Shown here: positions 45,904-56,187 of the stretch, piece after piece
Layout of the letters: each line of letters starts with the position of its first letter
Numbering within the stretch: position 1 is the first letter of the stretch
Source of the DNA: Acetobacter malorum
Lineage (GTDB): Bacteria > Pseudomonadota > Alphaproteobacteria > Acetobacterales > Acetobacteraceae
Direction: 5' to 3'
Assembly: GCF_002153605.1 (NCBI RefSeq)
Contig: NZ_JOPG01000027.1
Location: 1-64,000, forward strand
DNA: 64,000 nt
Program-made: the position numbers and the translations under genes
Notes under the pieces: generated by a model
What the model saw: the letters and a program-made list of their open reading frames with translations, nothing else
What the model was told of the DNA's origin: nothing
Database searches by the model: none

Positions 45904-47298
45904 TTGTTCGAGGCTCTTTCAGGCAGGCTTTCTGGGGTTTTTGATGGACTCGCCAAACGTGGCGCGCTGTCAGAAGCCGACGTTATGGAGGCAATGCGCG
46001 AAGTTCGTCTGGCTATGCTGGATGCAGACGTCGCGCTGCCTGTGGTCAAGGACTTCGTTAATAAGGTTAAGGAACGCGCCGTGGGTGCGGAAGTGCTGGA
46101 AAGCATTTCCCCCGGTCAGGCCGTTGCGAAGATTGTTAACGATGCGCTGATTGATGCCCTTGGTGGAGCGGGCGCTGTTCCGCTTAACCTGAACGCTATT
46201 CCGCCTGTGCCCGTCCTGATGGTGGGTTTGCAGGGCTCTGGTAAAACCACGACTTCGGGCAAGATCGCCCTGCGCCTTTCCACGCGTGAGCGGAAGAAAG
46301 TGCTGCTGGCGTCTCTGGATACCCAGCGCCCCGCTGCCCAGTTGCAGCTGGCACAGCTGGCCGAGCAGGCGCATGTGGCTTCTCTGCCGATCGTAGCGGG
46401 CCAGACCCCGGTTGAAATTGCACAGCGTGCGATGGATGTGGGTCGGCGCGAAGGCTACGACGTTGTTATTCTGGATACAGCAGGCCGTCTGTCTATCGAC
46501 GAAGCGTTGATGGAAGAGGTCCGGCAGGTTCGTGCCGTGACCCAGCCTGCTGAAACCCTGCTGGTTGTGGATGCCATGACCGGGCAGGACGCCGTGAACA
46601 CGGCCAAGGCGTTTAATGACGCCGTGGGCGTGACCGGCGTGGTGATGACCCGGATGGACGGTGATGCCCGCGGTGGCGCGGCCCTGTCCATGAAGGCCAT
46701 CACCGGCGCACCCATCAAGCTGACCGGTTCCGGTGAAAAGCTGGATGCGCTTGAAGAATTCCACCCCGAGCGTGTGGCTGGCCGTATTCTGGGTCTGGGC
46801 GACATTGCCGGGCTGGTTGAAAAAGCGGCTGACACCCTCGATCATGAAGAAGGGGAACGGCTGGCCAAGAAGATGATGGCCGGCAAGTTCGATCTTGATG
46901 ATTACGCATCGCAGATCAAACAGATCAGCAAGCTGGGGTCTATTTCCGGAATTGTCGGCATGCTGCCGGGTATGGGGAAAATCAAGGAAGCTCTTGGCGA
47001 CAAGGACCTTGATACCTCCATCCTGAAGACGCATCTGGCCATTATTTCTTCCATGACCAAGGGCGAGCGCAAAGCGCCGGCCATTATCAAGGCCTCCCGC
47101 AAAAAGCGGATCGCAGCCGGGTCAGGGACGAGTGTTCAGGAGGTCAACAAGCTGCTCAAGCAGTTTGATATGATGTCCTCAATGATGAAGCGCTTTAACA
47201 AGCTGGGCGTGAAAGGTCTCATGCGCCAGGGAATGTCCGCGCTCATGCCTAAAGGAATGGGTGGAGGGCCGCCGGGTGGCGGCTCTCCCTTCCGCTAA
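45904..47298 (+). CDS. ffh: signal recognition particle protein Ffh
   Basis: GTPase of the SRP, targets membrane proteins to SecYEG with FtsY and the 4.5S RNA. N domain (LFEALSGRLSGVFDGLAKRG), G domain with GLQGSGKTTTSGKIA, DTAGRLS, TRMDGDARGG, and a Met-rich M domain (MSSMMKRFNKLGVKGLMRQGM). No ATG fits the N-terminus. TTG at 45904 gives MFEALSGRL, matching the usual Ffh start, and 464 residues; GTG 45862 would add 14 residues with no Ffh similarity. rpsP follows. Confidence 0.93.
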   Translation: MFEALSGRLSGVFDGLAKRGALSEADVMEAMREVRLAMLDADVALPVVKDFVNKVKERAVGAEVLESISPGQAVAKIVNDALIDALGGAGAVPLNLNAIPPVPVLMVGLQGSGKTTTSGKIALRLSTRERKKVLLASLDTQRPAAQLQLAQLAEQAHVASLPIVAGQTPVEIAQRAMDVGRREGYDVVILDTAGRLSIDEALMEEVRQVRAVTQPAETLLVVDAMTGQDAVNTAKAFNDAVGVTGVVMTRMDGDARGGAALSMKAITGAPIKLTGSGEKLDALEEFHPERVAGRILGLGDIAGLVEKAADTLDHEEGERLAKKMMAGKFDLDDYASQIKQISKLGSISGIVGMLPGMGKIKEALGDKDLDTSILKTHLAIISSMTKGERKAPAIIKASRKKRIAAGSGTSVQEVNKLLKQFDMMSSMMKRFNKLGVKGLMRQGMSALMPKGMGGGPPGGGSPFR

Positions 47299-47346
47299 AG
47301 CGGCCTGTTTCTATCCGAAGTTTTTCAGGGTTTTGGAGAAGTCTGA

Positions 47347-47697
47347 ATGAGTCTTAAAATTCGTCTTGCCCGCGCAGGGGCCAAGAAGCGTCCTTACTAC
47401 CACATCGTGGTGGCTGATAGCCGTTCCCCGCGTGATGGCCGCTTTATTGAAAAAGTAGGGTCTTACAACCCGATGCTGCCGTCCGACCACGCAGAACGCG
47501 TGCGTCTGGTTAACGAGCGCATCACGCACTGGCTGTCTCAGGGTGCGCAGGCAACCGACCGTGTTGCTCGCTTCCTTGGTAACGCTGGTCTGGCTCCCAA
47601 GCCCGCTTACGCTGAGCAGCCCAAGAAATCTGCTCCGAAGAAGAAAGCTCAGGAACGCGCTAAGGCTGCAGCCGCAGCTGCTGAAGCCGCAGCCTGA
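47347..47697 (+). CDS. rpsP: 30S ribosomal protein S16
   Basis: 116 residues. The S16 core is clear ([33 protein letters not shown]). A basic Lys/Ala tail, [20 protein letters not shown], extends the C-terminus beyond the core length, which is common in alphaproteobacteria. It is first of the rpsP-rimM-trmD-rplS ribosome/tRNA operon. Confidence 0.97.
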   Translation: MSLKIRLARAGAKKRPYYHIVVADSRSPRDGRFIEKVGSYNPMLPSDHAERVRLVNERITHWLSQGAQATDRVARFLGNAGLAPKPAYAEQPKKSAPKKKAQERAKAAAAAAEAAA

Positions 47698-47725
47698 GGC
47701 CAGAGCGAGCTAAGCTGACCCGATC

Positions 47726-48268
47726 ATGCGCGCAGACCTGATTCAGATAGGCATTGTTGGCAGACCGCACGGTGTGCGTGGGCTTGTGCATGTGCACAGC
47801 CATGCTGCCGATGCGGCCTCGCTGGAAGCTTATAAGGTTCTGGTGGATGAAAAGGGGCGGGAATGGTCTCTGCGCTGGCGCGGGGCGGACGGTGTGGCGG
47901 AACTGCGGGATGCGCAGGGCAAGCCTCTGGCCGACCGGACCGCAGCGCAGGCGCTGGTCAATACCCGTCTTTTCGTGCCGCGTGATGTGCTGCCCGAGCC
48001 TGAGGAAGAAGAATTCTACCATGCTGATCTGATCGGTATGGAGGCACGGGAAGGCGACTGCTCTTTGGGGCGGGTTGTCATGGTGCATGATTACGGGGGT
48101 GGCGCCAGTCTGGAGCTGACCGGTGGCGTGCTTGTTCCGTTCACACGCGCCTGCGTGCCGGAGATTGATCTGAAGGGGCGGGTGGTCACCATCGTGCGTC
48201 CTGTTGAGGTCTCTGGCGAGGAAGGGCGTGGCGTGGGGACGGCTAAAGCAGCGGGACCTGCGGCGTGA
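47726..48268 (+). CDS. rimM: ribosome maturation factor RimM
   Basis: Binds S19 and assists 30S head assembly. 180 residues. The N-terminal RimM barrel has [19 protein letters not shown]; the PRC-barrel half has [12 protein letters not shown] and [18 protein letters not shown]. The C-terminal tail is variable. The stop overlaps the trmD GTG start as GTGA, giving translational coupling. Confidence 0.95.
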   Translation: MRADLIQIGIVGRPHGVRGLVHVHSHAADAASLEAYKVLVDEKGREWSLRWRGADGVAELRDAQGKPLADRTAAQALVNTRLFVPRDVLPEPEEEEFYHADLIGMEAREGDCSLGRVVMVHDYGGGASLELTGGVLVPFTRACVPEIDLKGRVVTIVRPVEVSGEEGRGVGTAKAAGPAA

Positions 48269-49017
48269 GCTGGCAGGCAACGGTGCTGACGCTGTTCCCG
48301 GAGATGTTTCCCGGTCCGCTGGGATTGTCTCTGGCCGGACGAGCGCTGGAAAACGGTGTGTGGTCCTGTGTTGCGGAGGACCTGCGTGAGCAGGGTCTGG
48401 GCCGGCATCGGGCGGTGGATGATTCCCCGTTTGGTGGGGGTGCAGGCATGGTGATCCGCCCGGATGTGGTGGATGCCGCTCTGGCTGCCACGCAGGCTCC
48501 GGTGGATGTGCCGCGTGTGTTTTTAACACCGCGTGGCCGGCCACTGCGCCAGCAGGACGTACAGCGTTACGCACAGGGGCCGGGCCTCGTGCTGCTGTGT
48601 GGCCGGTTTGAAGGGGTGGACGAGCGGGTTCTTGAAAGCCGGAAAATCGAACAGATCTCCATTGGGGATTATGTTCTGTCCGGTGGAGAAACTGCCGCCC
48701 TTGTGCTGCTGGATGCCTGCGTCCGACTGCTGCCCGGCGTGATGGGGAGTGAGGAAAGCGGGGTTGAGGAAAGTTTTTCCGAAGGCCTGCTGGAATATCC
48801 TCACTATACCCGTCCTGCTGTATGGGAAGGTCAAAACGTGCCTGAAGTCCTGCTGTCAGGAAACCACGCGGCAATTGCTGCGTGGCGCCAGAAGCAGGCG
48901 GAAGAAATCACGCGGGAAAGACGGCCGGACCTGTGGTCTGCCTGGCTGGCTCGCAGGGAGAAAAACGGGACTGCTGCACTCGGAAAAACCGGGCAGACAG
49001 ACCCAACAGGGGTTTGA
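48265..49017 (+). CDS. trmD: tRNA (guanine37-N1)-methyltransferase TrmD
   Basis: SPOUT methyltransferase making m1G37, which prevents frameshifting. 250 residues, GTG start. Motifs: [49 protein letters not shown] and the trefoil-knot [11 protein letters not shown], then [13 protein letters not shown]. The C-terminal helical domain is present. rplS begins 14 bases after the stop. Confidence 0.97.
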   Translation: MSWQATVLTLFPEMFPGPLGLSLAGRALENGVWSCVAEDLREQGLGRHRAVDDSPFGGGAGMVIRPDVVDAALAATQAPVDVPRVFLTPRGRPLRQQDVQRYAQGPGLVLLCGRFEGVDERVLESRKIEQISIGDYVLSGGETAALVLLDACVRLLPGVMGSEESGVEESFSEGLLEYPHYTRPAVWEGQNVPEVLLSGNHAAIAAWRQKQAEEITRERRPDLWSAWLARREKNGTAALGKTGQTDPTGV

Positions 49018-49031
49018 GGAAGGATACCGAA

Positions 49032-49418
49032 ATGAACATTATTCAGCAGTATGAAGCTGCAGAAATCGAACGTCTGACCGCCGCACGCGCCGTGCCGGAA
49101 TTCGCAGCCGGTGATACGGTGCGCGTGTCCGTGCAGGTTGTTGAAGGTGAGCGTAAGCGTCTTCAGGCATTTGAAGGTGTTGTGATTGCCCGTTCCAACA
49201 AGGGCCTGAACAGCAACTTCACCGTGCGCAAAATCTCCAATGGTGAAGGTGTGGAGCGTGTGTTCCCGCTGTATGCACCGACCATTGCTGAAATCAAGGT
49301 TGTGCGTCGCGGTAAAGTGCGTCGTGCAAAGCTGTACTATCTGCGTGGCCGTAGCGGTAAGTCCGCTCGTATCGCTGAGCGTCCGCGTGACGTTGCTGCT
49401 CCGGCAGCTGCCAGCTAA
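49032..49418 (+). CDS. rplS: 50S ribosomal protein L19
   Basis: 128 residues. [40 protein letters not shown] and [19 protein letters not shown] are the conserved blocks. An Ala/Pro tail ends the protein. ATG 49032 is the conserved MNIIQQYEA start. Two hairpins follow, the second a clear terminator, separating it from the leu genes. Confidence 0.97.
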   Translation: MNIIQQYEAAEIERLTAARAVPEFAAGDTVRVSVQVVEGERKRLQAFEGVVIARSNKGLNSNFTVRKISNGEGVERVFPLYAPTIAEIKVVRRGKVRRAKLYYLRGRSGKSARIAERPRDVAAPAAAS

Positions 49419-49430
49419 TATCGCGTTAAA

Positions 49431-49454
49431 GCAGGCCGCCTTCGGGTAGCCTGC
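49431..49454 (+). terminator. first hairpin after rplS (UUCG loop)
   Basis: GCAGGC and GCCTGC enclose CC-TTCG-GG, giving a stable tetraloop stem. No T-run follows, so it may protect the 3' end rather than terminate. Confidence 0.5.
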
Positions 49455-49463
49455 CTGACCTCA

Positions 49464-49497
49464 AAAACCCGGTGGGGCTTCGGCTCGCCGGGTTTTC
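49464..49497 (+). terminator. terminator after rplS
   Basis: AAAACCCGG / CCGGGTTTT stem with an inner GC-TTCG-GC loop, followed by TTTTC. It closes the rpsP-rimM-trmD-rplS operon. Confidence 0.85.
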
Positions 49498-49599
49498 GGG
49501 TGCTGAGAAGATGAAGGCGCGGGTTTTTCGTCTGTCAGACCAGGGCTGAGTTCAGGCTGATCTGCGCGAGTCCGTGCCGTTCCATGAAAGGGGAGGGCC

Positions 49600-51003
49600 A
49601 TGGCGCCGCGTACGTTATTCGACAAGATCTGGGACCACCATGTTGTCGAAACTTTGCCGGATGGCACCTCTATCCTTTATATCGACCGTCACCTTCTGCA
49701 TGAAGTGACAAGCCCGCAGGCGTTTGAAGGCCTGCGTCTGGCCGGGCGTAAGCTGCGTCATCCTGAAATGACCATGGCTGTGGTGGACCATAATGTTCCC
49801 ACGTCTGACCGTACCAAACCCATAGAAGAACCGGAAAGCCGGAACCAGATTGAAACGCTGGAACGGAATGTGAAGGAATTCGGGGTTCCGTATTTCCCGC
49901 TGCTTTCAGCCTCGCAGGGCATTGTGCATGTGGTCGGGCCGGAGCAGGGCATTTCCCTGCCGGGCATGACCATTGTGTGCGGTGACTCCCATACATCGAC
50001 GCACGGTGCGATGGGCTCTCTGGCGTTCGGTATTGGCACGTCTGAAGTCGAGCATGTGATGGCCACCCAGACCATCCTGCAACGTCCTGCCAAAAACATG
50101 CGCGTGATGGTAGAAGGGCAGCTTGCACCGGGTGTGTCCGCCAAGGACGTGATGCTGGCCATTATCGGGCATATCGGCACCGCAGGCGGCACCGGGCATG
50201 TGATCGAGTTCGCTGGCTCCGCCATTCGCGGGCTGGACATGGCTGGTCGTATGACCATCTGCAACATGTCCATCGAGGCTGGCGCGCGCGCCGGGCTTGT
50301 GGCCCCGGATGACACCACGTTTGACTATGTGCGCAACCGTCCGTTTGCCCCCAAAGGGGAAGACTTCGAGAAGGCCGTTGCGTTCTGGCGCACACTGGCC
50401 ACCGATGAGGGCGCGCACTTTGACAAGGAAGTCTCTCTGCGGGCCGAAGATATTGCCCCGAGCCTGACATGGGGGACCAGCCCGGAAACGGTTCTGCCTA
50501 TCACTGGCACGGTGCCGGACCCCGCGCAGGAGCCTGATGAGTCCAAACGCACGCAGATGCAGCGCATGCTGGACTATATGGGGCTGGAAGCCGGGCAGAA
50601 AATTGCCGGAACGCCGGTGGATGTCGTGTTCATTGGCTCCTGCACCAACAGCCGGATTGAAGACCTCCGTGCCGCTGCTCAGGTGGCCGCAGGTCGCAAG
50701 GTCGCGGACGGCGTGCGCGCCATGATCGTGCCGGGTTCTGGTCTGGTAAAAATGCAGGCGGAAGAAGAAGGTCTGGACCAGATTTTTCTGGACGCCGGGT
50801 TTGAATGGCGTGAGGCCGGGTGCTCCATGTGTCTGGGTATGAACCCGGATAAGCTGACACCGGGCCAGCGTTGCGCCTCAACCTCCAACCGTAATTTTGA
50901 AGGGCGTCAGGGCCCGGGTGGGCGCACACATCTGCTCTCTCCGGCCATGGCGGCTGCGGCGGCTGTTACGGGCTGCCTGACGGATTCAAGGGAACTGGTC
51001 TGA
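49600..51003 (+). CDS. leuC: 3-isopropylmalate dehydratase large subunit
   Basis: Aconitase-family [4Fe-4S] enzyme, with LeuD isomerises 2-isopropylmalate to 3-isopropylmalate in leucine synthesis. 467 residues. Cluster Cys: Cys348 in [12 protein letters not shown], and Cys408 and Cys411 in [11 protein letters not shown]. Also [20 protein letters not shown] and [27 protein letters not shown] precedes the ATG. leuD overlaps by one base (TGATG). Confidence 0.97.
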   Translation: MAPRTLFDKIWDHHVVETLPDGTSILYIDRHLLHEVTSPQAFEGLRLAGRKLRHPEMTMAVVDHNVPTSDRTKPIEEPESRNQIETLERNVKEFGVPYFPLLSASQGIVHVVGPEQGISLPGMTIVCGDSHTSTHGAMGSLAFGIGTSEVEHVMATQTILQRPAKNMRVMVEGQLAPGVSAKDVMLAIIGHIGTAGGTGHVIEFAGSAIRGLDMAGRMTICNMSIEAGARAGLVAPDDTTFDYVRNRPFAPKGEDFEKAVAFWRTLATDEGAHFDKEVSLRAEDIAPSLTWGTSPETVLPITGTVPDPAQEPDESKRTQMQRMLDYMGLEAGQKIAGTPVDVVFIGSCTNSRIEDLRAAAQVAAGRKVADGVRAMIVPGSGLVKMQAEEEGLDQIFLDAGFEWREAGCSMCLGMNPDKLTPGQRCASTSNRNFEGRQGPGGRTHLLSPAMAAAAAVTGCLTDSRELV

Positions 51004-51626
51004 TGGAAAAATTCACGACCCTGTCAGCTGTTGCTGCGGCTTTGCCAGAAGACAACATTGATACGGATAAAATCATTCCGGCCCGCTTTCTGAAAACCAC
51101 GCAGCGGACCGGTTTGGGCAAATACGCGTTTGACAGCATGCGCTATCGCCCGGACGGGTCTGAAAACCCGGACTTCATCCTGAACAAGGAGCCCTGGCGG
51201 AAAGCTGAGATTCTCATCACTTATGACAATCTCGGTTGCGGCTCTTCTCGTGAGCATGCCCCCTGGGCGCTGCTGGATTTCGGCATTCGTTGTGTGATTG
51301 CCCCGTCTTTTGCAGATATTTTCTTCAATAACTGCTTCAAGAACGGCATCCTGCCCATCACCCTGCCGCGTGAAGTCTGTGATCAGCTGATGTCTGATTC
51401 CACCATGGGCAGCAATGCCCGGCTGACCATTGACCTGCCCCGGCAGGTGGTGATCCGTCCGGATGGGGAAGAAGTGCCGTTTGAGATTGATCCGTTCCGC
51501 AAGCACATGCTGCTTGAAGGACTGGATGATATTGGCCAGACGCTCCAGCACGAGACTGAAATTAAGTCCTTTGAACACAAGGTTGCCGGGGAACGCCCCT
51601 GGATGCCGACAATCACCCTTGATTGA
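51003..51626 (+). CDS. leuD: 3-isopropylmalate dehydratase small subunit
   Basis: 207-residue swivel domain subunit that completes the LeuCD active site. [20 protein letters not shown] near the N-terminus and [19 protein letters not shown] (substrate-binding loop) are diagnostic. The start is the ATG sharing its A with the leuC stop. leuB follows after 15 bases. Confidence 0.96.
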   Translation: MEKFTTLSAVAAALPEDNIDTDKIIPARFLKTTQRTGLGKYAFDSMRYRPDGSENPDFILNKEPWRKAEILITYDNLGCGSSREHAPWALLDFGIRCVIAPSFADIFFNNCFKNGILPITLPREVCDQLMSDSTMGSNARLTIDLPRQVVIRPDGEEVPFEIDPFRKHMLLEGLDDIGQTLQHETEIKSFEHKVAGERPWMPTITLD

Positions 51627-51641
51627 AGAATTGGAAAAGTC

Positions 51642-52757
51642 ATGAGTGCTCAGCCTGCAAAACTGCTTGTTCTGCCGGGGGATGGTATCGGCCCGGAAGT
51701 GATGCGGGAAGTTGGCCGCGTTATCAGCTGGCTGGAAAAAAATCGTGGTCTTGCGTTTGAGATCACGGAAGATCTGGTCGGCGGTGCGTCTCTGGCTGAA
51801 TATGGTGAGCCAATCCGCAACGAGGTGATTGAAAAGGCTCGTGCAGCGGATGCGGTGCTGTTTGGTTCCGTGGGTGATCCGCGCTGGGGCCATGTTGGTT
51901 TTGAGAAGCGCCCGGAAGTAGCCATTCTCAAGCTCCGTCAGGAACTTGAGCTGTTTGCCAACCTGCGCCCGGCCAAGGTGTTTGATGCGCTGGTTGATGC
52001 CAGCACGCTGAAGCCCGATGTGGTGCGTGGTCTGGACATCATGATTGTCCGAGAGACAGTGGGTGGCATCTACTTTGGTGATCCGCGCGGGATTGAAACC
52101 CTGCCGGATGGCACGCGCCGTGGCATTAATACCGAAGTCTATACGACGCCGGAAATCGAGCGCGTGGCCCGTGTGGCGTTTGAAATGGCCCGTAAGCGGT
52201 CTGGCCATGTCTGTTCCGTTGAAAAGTGCAACGTGATGGAAAGCGGCCTGCTGTGGAAAGAGGTTGTGACCGACCTCCATGCACGTGAATTTTCTGATGT
52301 GAAACTCACGCACATGCTGGCCGATAACTGCGCCATGCAGCTGGTGCGCAACCCGCGCCAGTTTGATGTGATTGTGACTGGCAACCTGTTTGGCGACATC
52401 CTGTCCGATCTGGCCTCCATGCTGACAGGCAGCCTCGGCATGCTGCCGTCCGCCACGCTGGGTGCTGTGCGGGCTGATGGGAAATGCGCTGCTCTGTATG
52501 AGCCGATCCACGGGAGTGCGCCGGATATTGCCGGTCAGGGCATTGCCAACCCGATCGCACAGATCCTCTCCTTTGCCATGCTGCTGCGTTATTCGCTGAA
52601 CCTGCAGGATGAAGCGAAGATGGTGGAAGAAGCCGTCTCCCGCGTGCTGGAAAGCGGCCTGCGCACGGCGGACATCATGAGCGAAGGCAAGGCCCGTGTT
52701 GGCACGTCCGTAATGGGCGAGGCTATTGTCCGTGAACTGGACAAGCTTCAGAAGTAA
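51642..52757 (+). CDS. leuB: 3-isopropylmalate dehydrogenase LeuB
   Basis: NAD-dependent oxidative decarboxylation in leucine synthesis. 371 residues. [19 protein letters not shown] at the N-terminus; substrate motif [11 protein letters not shown]; the metal-site signature [19 protein letters not shown], and [19 protein letters not shown] (nucleotide site). It ends the leuCDB operon and is followed by a terminator. leuA is not in the window. Confidence 0.97.
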   Translation: MSAQPAKLLVLPGDGIGPEVMREVGRVISWLEKNRGLAFEITEDLVGGASLAEYGEPIRNEVIEKARAADAVLFGSVGDPRWGHVGFEKRPEVAILKLRQELELFANLRPAKVFDALVDASTLKPDVVRGLDIMIVRETVGGIYFGDPRGIETLPDGTRRGINTEVYTTPEIERVARVAFEMARKRSGHVCSVEKCNVMESGLLWKEVVTDLHAREFSDVKLTHMLADNCAMQLVRNPRQFDVIVTGNLFGDILSDLASMLTGSLGMLPSATLGAVRADGKCAALYEPIHGSAPDIAGQGIANPIAQILSFAMLLRYSLNLQDEAKMVEEAVSRVLESGLRTADIMSEGKARVGTSVMGEAIVRELDKLQK

Positions 52758-52801
52758 GAACGCACTTTCTGACGGCTGTTTTCTCGCCTGACCAGATCAA
52801 G

Positions 52802-52829
52802 CCCCCGGTGCCTCGCATCGGGGGTTTTT
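52802..52829 (+). terminator. terminator after leuB
   Basis: CCCCCG(g)TGC-ctc-GCA(t)CGGGGG forms a 10-base stem with one wobble, then TTTTT. A classic rho-independent terminator. Confidence 0.9.
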
Positions 52830-52905
52830 CTTTTGGTGGACTGTTTTTCAATACGGTGAAAAAACAGTCTGCATGACACATCAGAGAATTCCGGGAACGG
52901 TGAAA

Positions 52906-55050
52906 ATGCGCTTGAAACATTGGATTTTGACAGGGGCGGCCTCAGCGCTTGTCATGGCGGCAGCGGCGCCCGGTGGACGGGCAGAGACTGCCGGTGCAGA
53001 TGCTGCGCCCGTTATCACGGCCACGACAAACACCACGTTTCTGGATGAGATCCATGGTCCGCAGGCTATGGCGTGGGTGCGTGCCCAAAACCTGCACACG
53101 ACCAGCACGCTGGAAAAAGACCCGCGTTATGCCGGGTTTTATAGGGATGTGCTGTCCGGCCTTCAGGCTCCGGACCGTCTTGCCATGCCGTCAATCATGG
53201 GTGGGGCAATCTGGAATTTCTGGCAGGATGCCGCGCATCCGCATGGGATCTGGCGAGAAGCTACGCAGGCCTCTTACCTGAAAAAAATACCCGACTGGAC
53301 CGTGCGGCTGGACGTGGATGCTCTGGCGAAACAGGATGGCGTGAACTGGGTCTTTAAAGGCGCAAACTGCCTTGCCCCGGCGGATGAGCATTGCCTTGTG
53401 GCGCTCTCCGATGGTGGGGAAGATGCCGAGACGCTGCGGGAATTCAACACAAAAACCGGGCAGTTTGTGTCGGGCGGCTTTGTCTTCTCACGCTCCAAGC
53501 AGACAGCGGCCTGGGTGGATGACAACACGATTCTGCTGGCCCGTGACTGGGATGGAAAAGGCACCACGCTGACGCCGTCGGGTTATCCGTTTGTTGTCAA
53601 AACCATGGTGCGTGGGGCGGCTGCGGGAGAGGAAAAGGAACTCTTCCGGGGTGAAGCATCCGATATGGCCGTCATGCCCATGGTGCTGACAGATGGGGAC
53701 GGGCATCAACTGGTGATGATCCAGCGGAGCGTGAACTTCTTTGAAACCCGTTATGCTGTGGTGGACGGAGGCAAAGCCCTGCGCTGGCTGGCGCTGCCTG
53801 CCAAAAGTGAAATTCAGGGGTTGCTCAAAGGCCGTCTGATTGTCTCTGTTGAGGAAGACTGGCGCCCGACCGGACAGACAAGCATTCCTGCCGGTAGCCT
53901 GCTTTCCGTCGATCCTGCTGCGGTAGAGCAGGGTGTGCAGGTGATCTTCACCCCCGGTCCGTCTCAGTCGATCGATCAGGTGGGCGTGACCAAAAACACC
54001 GTTCTGGTCAGTTTGTTTGACAACGTGCGTGGCCGCGCTATGCGCTTTACGCCCACAGAGGCTGGCAAACCTTGGCAGGCGACGGCTCTTGCGCTGCCGG
54101 ATATGACGTCCGTTCATATTGTGGATACCGATCATGCGTCGGATACCGCGTTTCTGAGCGTGGAAGGGTATCTGGAGCCGTCTCAGCTCTGGTTGCTGGA
54201 GGGCAAGGGGCAGCCACATAAGGTTAAATCCGCTCCGGCCCGGTTCAAAGCCGATAAGCTGGTGACAGAGCAGTATTGGGCCACGTCTACAGATGGCACG
54301 CGTGTTCCGTATTTTATTGTGCATCGGCGGGACATGAAGCTGAACGGCGCAAACCCGACACTGCTGACGGCTTATGGTGGTTTTCAGGTGTCCTACACGC
54401 CGCTGTATGCGCCGGAAATTGGGCAGCTCTGGCTGGATCGAGGTGGTGTGTATGTTGTGGCCAATATCCGTGGCGGCGGAGAGTTCGGTCCGGCATGGCA
54501 TGAGGCGGGTCGGAAATCCGGGCGGCAGAAAGTCTATGATGACTTTGCGTCTGTCGGGCTTGATTTGATCAGCCGCAAGATTACCTCTCCGCGCGATCTG
54601 GGTATTCGCGGGCGCTCCAATGGTGGCCTGTTGTCTGGCGTGCAGATGACGCAGCATCCGGATTTGTGGAACGCGGTAATTATTGGCGTGCCGCTGCTGG
54701 ATATGGAGCATTTCGAAACGATGTCCGCCGGGGCCTCATGGGCTGCGGAATATGGCTCCATGTCTGTTCCCGCAGAGGCTGATTTCCTGCGGTCCATTTC
54801 CCCCGTGCAGCATTTGAAAGCAGATGTGTCCTACCCGGAGCCGTTCATTTTTACAGCGACTAGTGATGATCGCGTTGGCCCGGTGCATGCCCGGCGTTTT
54901 GCGGCGCGGCTGGAAGCGCTAGGCAAACCGTTTTTCTATTATGAGGATATTGAAGGCGGCCATTCCGGGACGGTTAATGCGCCGGAAGTAGCGCACGAGC
55001 GGGCGCTGGAAGCAGTCTATTTATCTCACCGCCTGATGGATGCGGACTGA
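52906..55050 (+). CDS. secreted prolyl oligopeptidase (S9A family)
   Basis: 714-residue serine peptidase that cleaves short peptides after proline. N-terminal signal peptide (ILTGAASALVMAAAAPGGRA), then a beta-propeller (about 100-420) and an alpha/beta-hydrolase domain. Catalytic triad: Ser571 in GRSNGGLLSG, Asp in TSDDRVGPVH near 654, His686 in EGGHSG. The signal peptide suggests a periplasmic place. An ATG at 52873 would add 11 residues. It sits after leuB as a separate unit, and a strong terminator follows. Confidence 0.88.
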   Translation: MRLKHWILTGAASALVMAAAAPGGRAETAGADAAPVITATTNTTFLDEIHGPQAMAWVRAQNLHTTSTLEKDPRYAGFYRDVLSGLQAPDRLAMPSIMGGAIWNFWQDAAHPHGIWREATQASYLKKIPDWTVRLDVDALAKQDGVNWVFKGANCLAPADEHCLVALSDGGEDAETLREFNTKTGQFVSGGFVFSRSKQTAAWVDDNTILLARDWDGKGTTLTPSGYPFVVKTMVRGAAAGEEKELFRGEASDMAVMPMVLTDGDGHQLVMIQRSVNFFETRYAVVDGGKALRWLALPAKSEIQGLLKGRLIVSVEEDWRPTGQTSIPAGSLLSVDPAAVEQGVQVIFTPGPSQSIDQVGVTKNTVLVSLFDNVRGRAMRFTPTEAGKPWQATALALPDMTSVHIVDTDHASDTAFLSVEGYLEPSQLWLLEGKGQPHKVKSAPARFKADKLVTEQYWATSTDGTRVPYFIVHRRDMKLNGANPTLLTAYGGFQVSYTPLYAPEIGQLWLDRGGVYVVANIRGGGEFGPAWHEAGRKSGRQKVYDDFASVGLDLISRKITSPRDLGIRGRSNGGLLSGVQMTQHPDLWNAVIIGVPLLDMEHFETMSAGASWAAEYGSMSVPAEADFLRSISPVQHLKADVSYPEPFIFTATSDDRVGPVHARRFAARLEALGKPFFYYEDIEGGHSGTVNAPEVAHERALEAVYLSHRLMDAD

Positions 55051-55192
55051 GTGTTCTTGTTCGGCAGATATGCTGCCAGATGATGAGAGAGCCGGGGGCG
55101 GGGTGGTCTGCTTCCGGTTCTGTCGTCTGTTCTGCGGGGTTCATCCGGTTGCGGTTAAGCGGCAGGACTGTGGACGTTCAGGCGCAAAACAA

Positions 55193-55229
55193 AAAAAGGG
55201 CGGGACACGTGCTGTGTCCCGCCCTTTTT
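55193..55229. terminator. bidirectional terminator, peptidase gene / rpsU
   Basis: Perfect 16-base stem (AAAAAGGGCGGGACAC / GTGTCCCGCCCTTTTT) around a 5-base loop; works for both convergent genes. The 140 bases to the left hold no gene. Confidence 0.9.
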
Positions 55230-55250
55230 AGCGCATGGAGTGCGGAAGCT

Positions 55251-55454
55251 TTAGAAGCCTTCGCGCTCGAGACGCTTGCGTTCCATTTTACGGGCGCGGC
55301 GCACGGCCTCAGCAGACTCACGCGCTTTACGCTCGGAAGGCTTTTCGAAATGACGACGCAGCTTCATTTCACGGAAGATGCCTTCACGCTGCATTTTTTT
55401 CTTGAGCGCTTTGAGAGCCTGATCGACATTGTTGTCACGGACGAGAACGTGCAC
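55251..55454 (-). CDS. rpsU: 30S ribosomal protein S21
   Basis: Small-subunit protein involved in initiation, 67 residues. [19 protein letters not shown] and [18 protein letters not shown] are diagnostic. The family starts MxVLVRDNN, and no ATG is there: the codon is GTG at 55454, behind AGGGG. An upstream ATG at 55532 would add 26 unrelated residues and is unlikely. It is a separate unit divergent from def. A possible promoter on the minus strand is TTGTGT-18-TATAGA (55593-55564). Confidence 0.9.
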   Translation of the reverse strand: MHVLVRDNNVDQALKALKKKMQREGIFREMKLRRHFEKPSERKARESAEAVRRARKMERKRLEREGF

Positions 55455-55563
55455 TTGGCCACTAACCCCTGTTTCAGAAAACCCGGATGATCCCGGTTTT
55501 GACGTGATATGGAAAAAGACTCGGTAAAACACCTGCGTGCTACCGATTCCTCTATTGGCGGCG

Positions 55564-55593
55564 TCTATAGCACGGGCTTGCGGAAAGACACAA
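55564..55593 (-). promoter_or_regulatory. weak sigma-70-like promoter candidate for rpsU
   Basis: Minus strand TTGTGT, 18-base spacer, TATAGA. Partial matches to TTGACA and TATAAT only; position about 110 bases before rpsU is reasonable. Confidence 0.3.
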
Positions 55594-55656
55594 TTCGTTC
55601 TTGCCTCTCATCAACAAACTCTTGTGACTATTTAACAGAGCTATAAGGAGGCGGGT

Positions 55657-56187
55657 ATGGCGATCTTGAAAATTGCACGGATGGGGCATCCGGTTTTACT
55701 CAAACGGGCAGAAGATGTGGCGGACGTCAGCGCGCCGGATGTCGGGCGTTTGATACAGGACATGATGGAAACGCTGGCAGACGCCGGTGGCGTTGGGCTG
55801 GCTGCGCCACAAGTCTATGTTTCAAAAAGGCTTTTCCTGTATTCCGTGCCGGAAAGCCGGAGCGAGGGCGAGGACGATCCGCCATGCGGTGTGCAGGTTC
55901 TCATTAACCCGGTTCTGGAACCGGTGGGGGATGAGCAGGTGCCGCGTCTGGAAGGATGCCTCTCTATTCCCGGCCTGCGCGGGGAAGTTCCGCGTTACAA
56001 ACGGGTCCGCTATGCGGGATATGATCACAGGGGCCAGCCGGTGGAAGGGGTAGCCTCGGGCTTCCGGGCAAATGTCATGCAGCATGAAATGGATCATCTG
56101 GACGGGATTCTCTATCCCATGCGAATGGATGATCTGGGAAAGCTCGGATTTGATACCGAGATAACGCGATACGGAGTGCGGACATGA
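55657..56187 (+). CDS. def: peptide deformylase
   Basis: Removes the formyl group from nascent proteins. 176 residues. Metal-site motifs are complete: GVGLAAPQ (45-52), EGCLSIPG with Cys101, and QHEMDHLDG with His143, Glu144 and His147. AAGGAGG lies before the ATG. The stop overlaps the COQ9 start as ATGA. fmt, the usual neighbour in many bacteria, is not here. Confidence 0.95.
   Translation: MAILKIARMGHPVLLKRAEDVADVSAPDVGRLIQDMMETLADAGGVGLAAPQVYVSKRLFLYSVPESRSEGEDDPPCGVQVLINPVLEPVGDEQVPRLEGCLSIPGLRGEVPRYKRVRYAGYDHRGQPVEGVASGFRANVMQHEMDHLDGILYPMRMDDLGKLGFDTEITRYGVRT

Noticed and set aside
49511..49549. Leader peptide (12 codons, starting ATGAAGGCG) before leuC as a leucine attenuator
   Set aside because: It contains only one Leu codon and no alternative terminator/antiterminator follows it before leuC.
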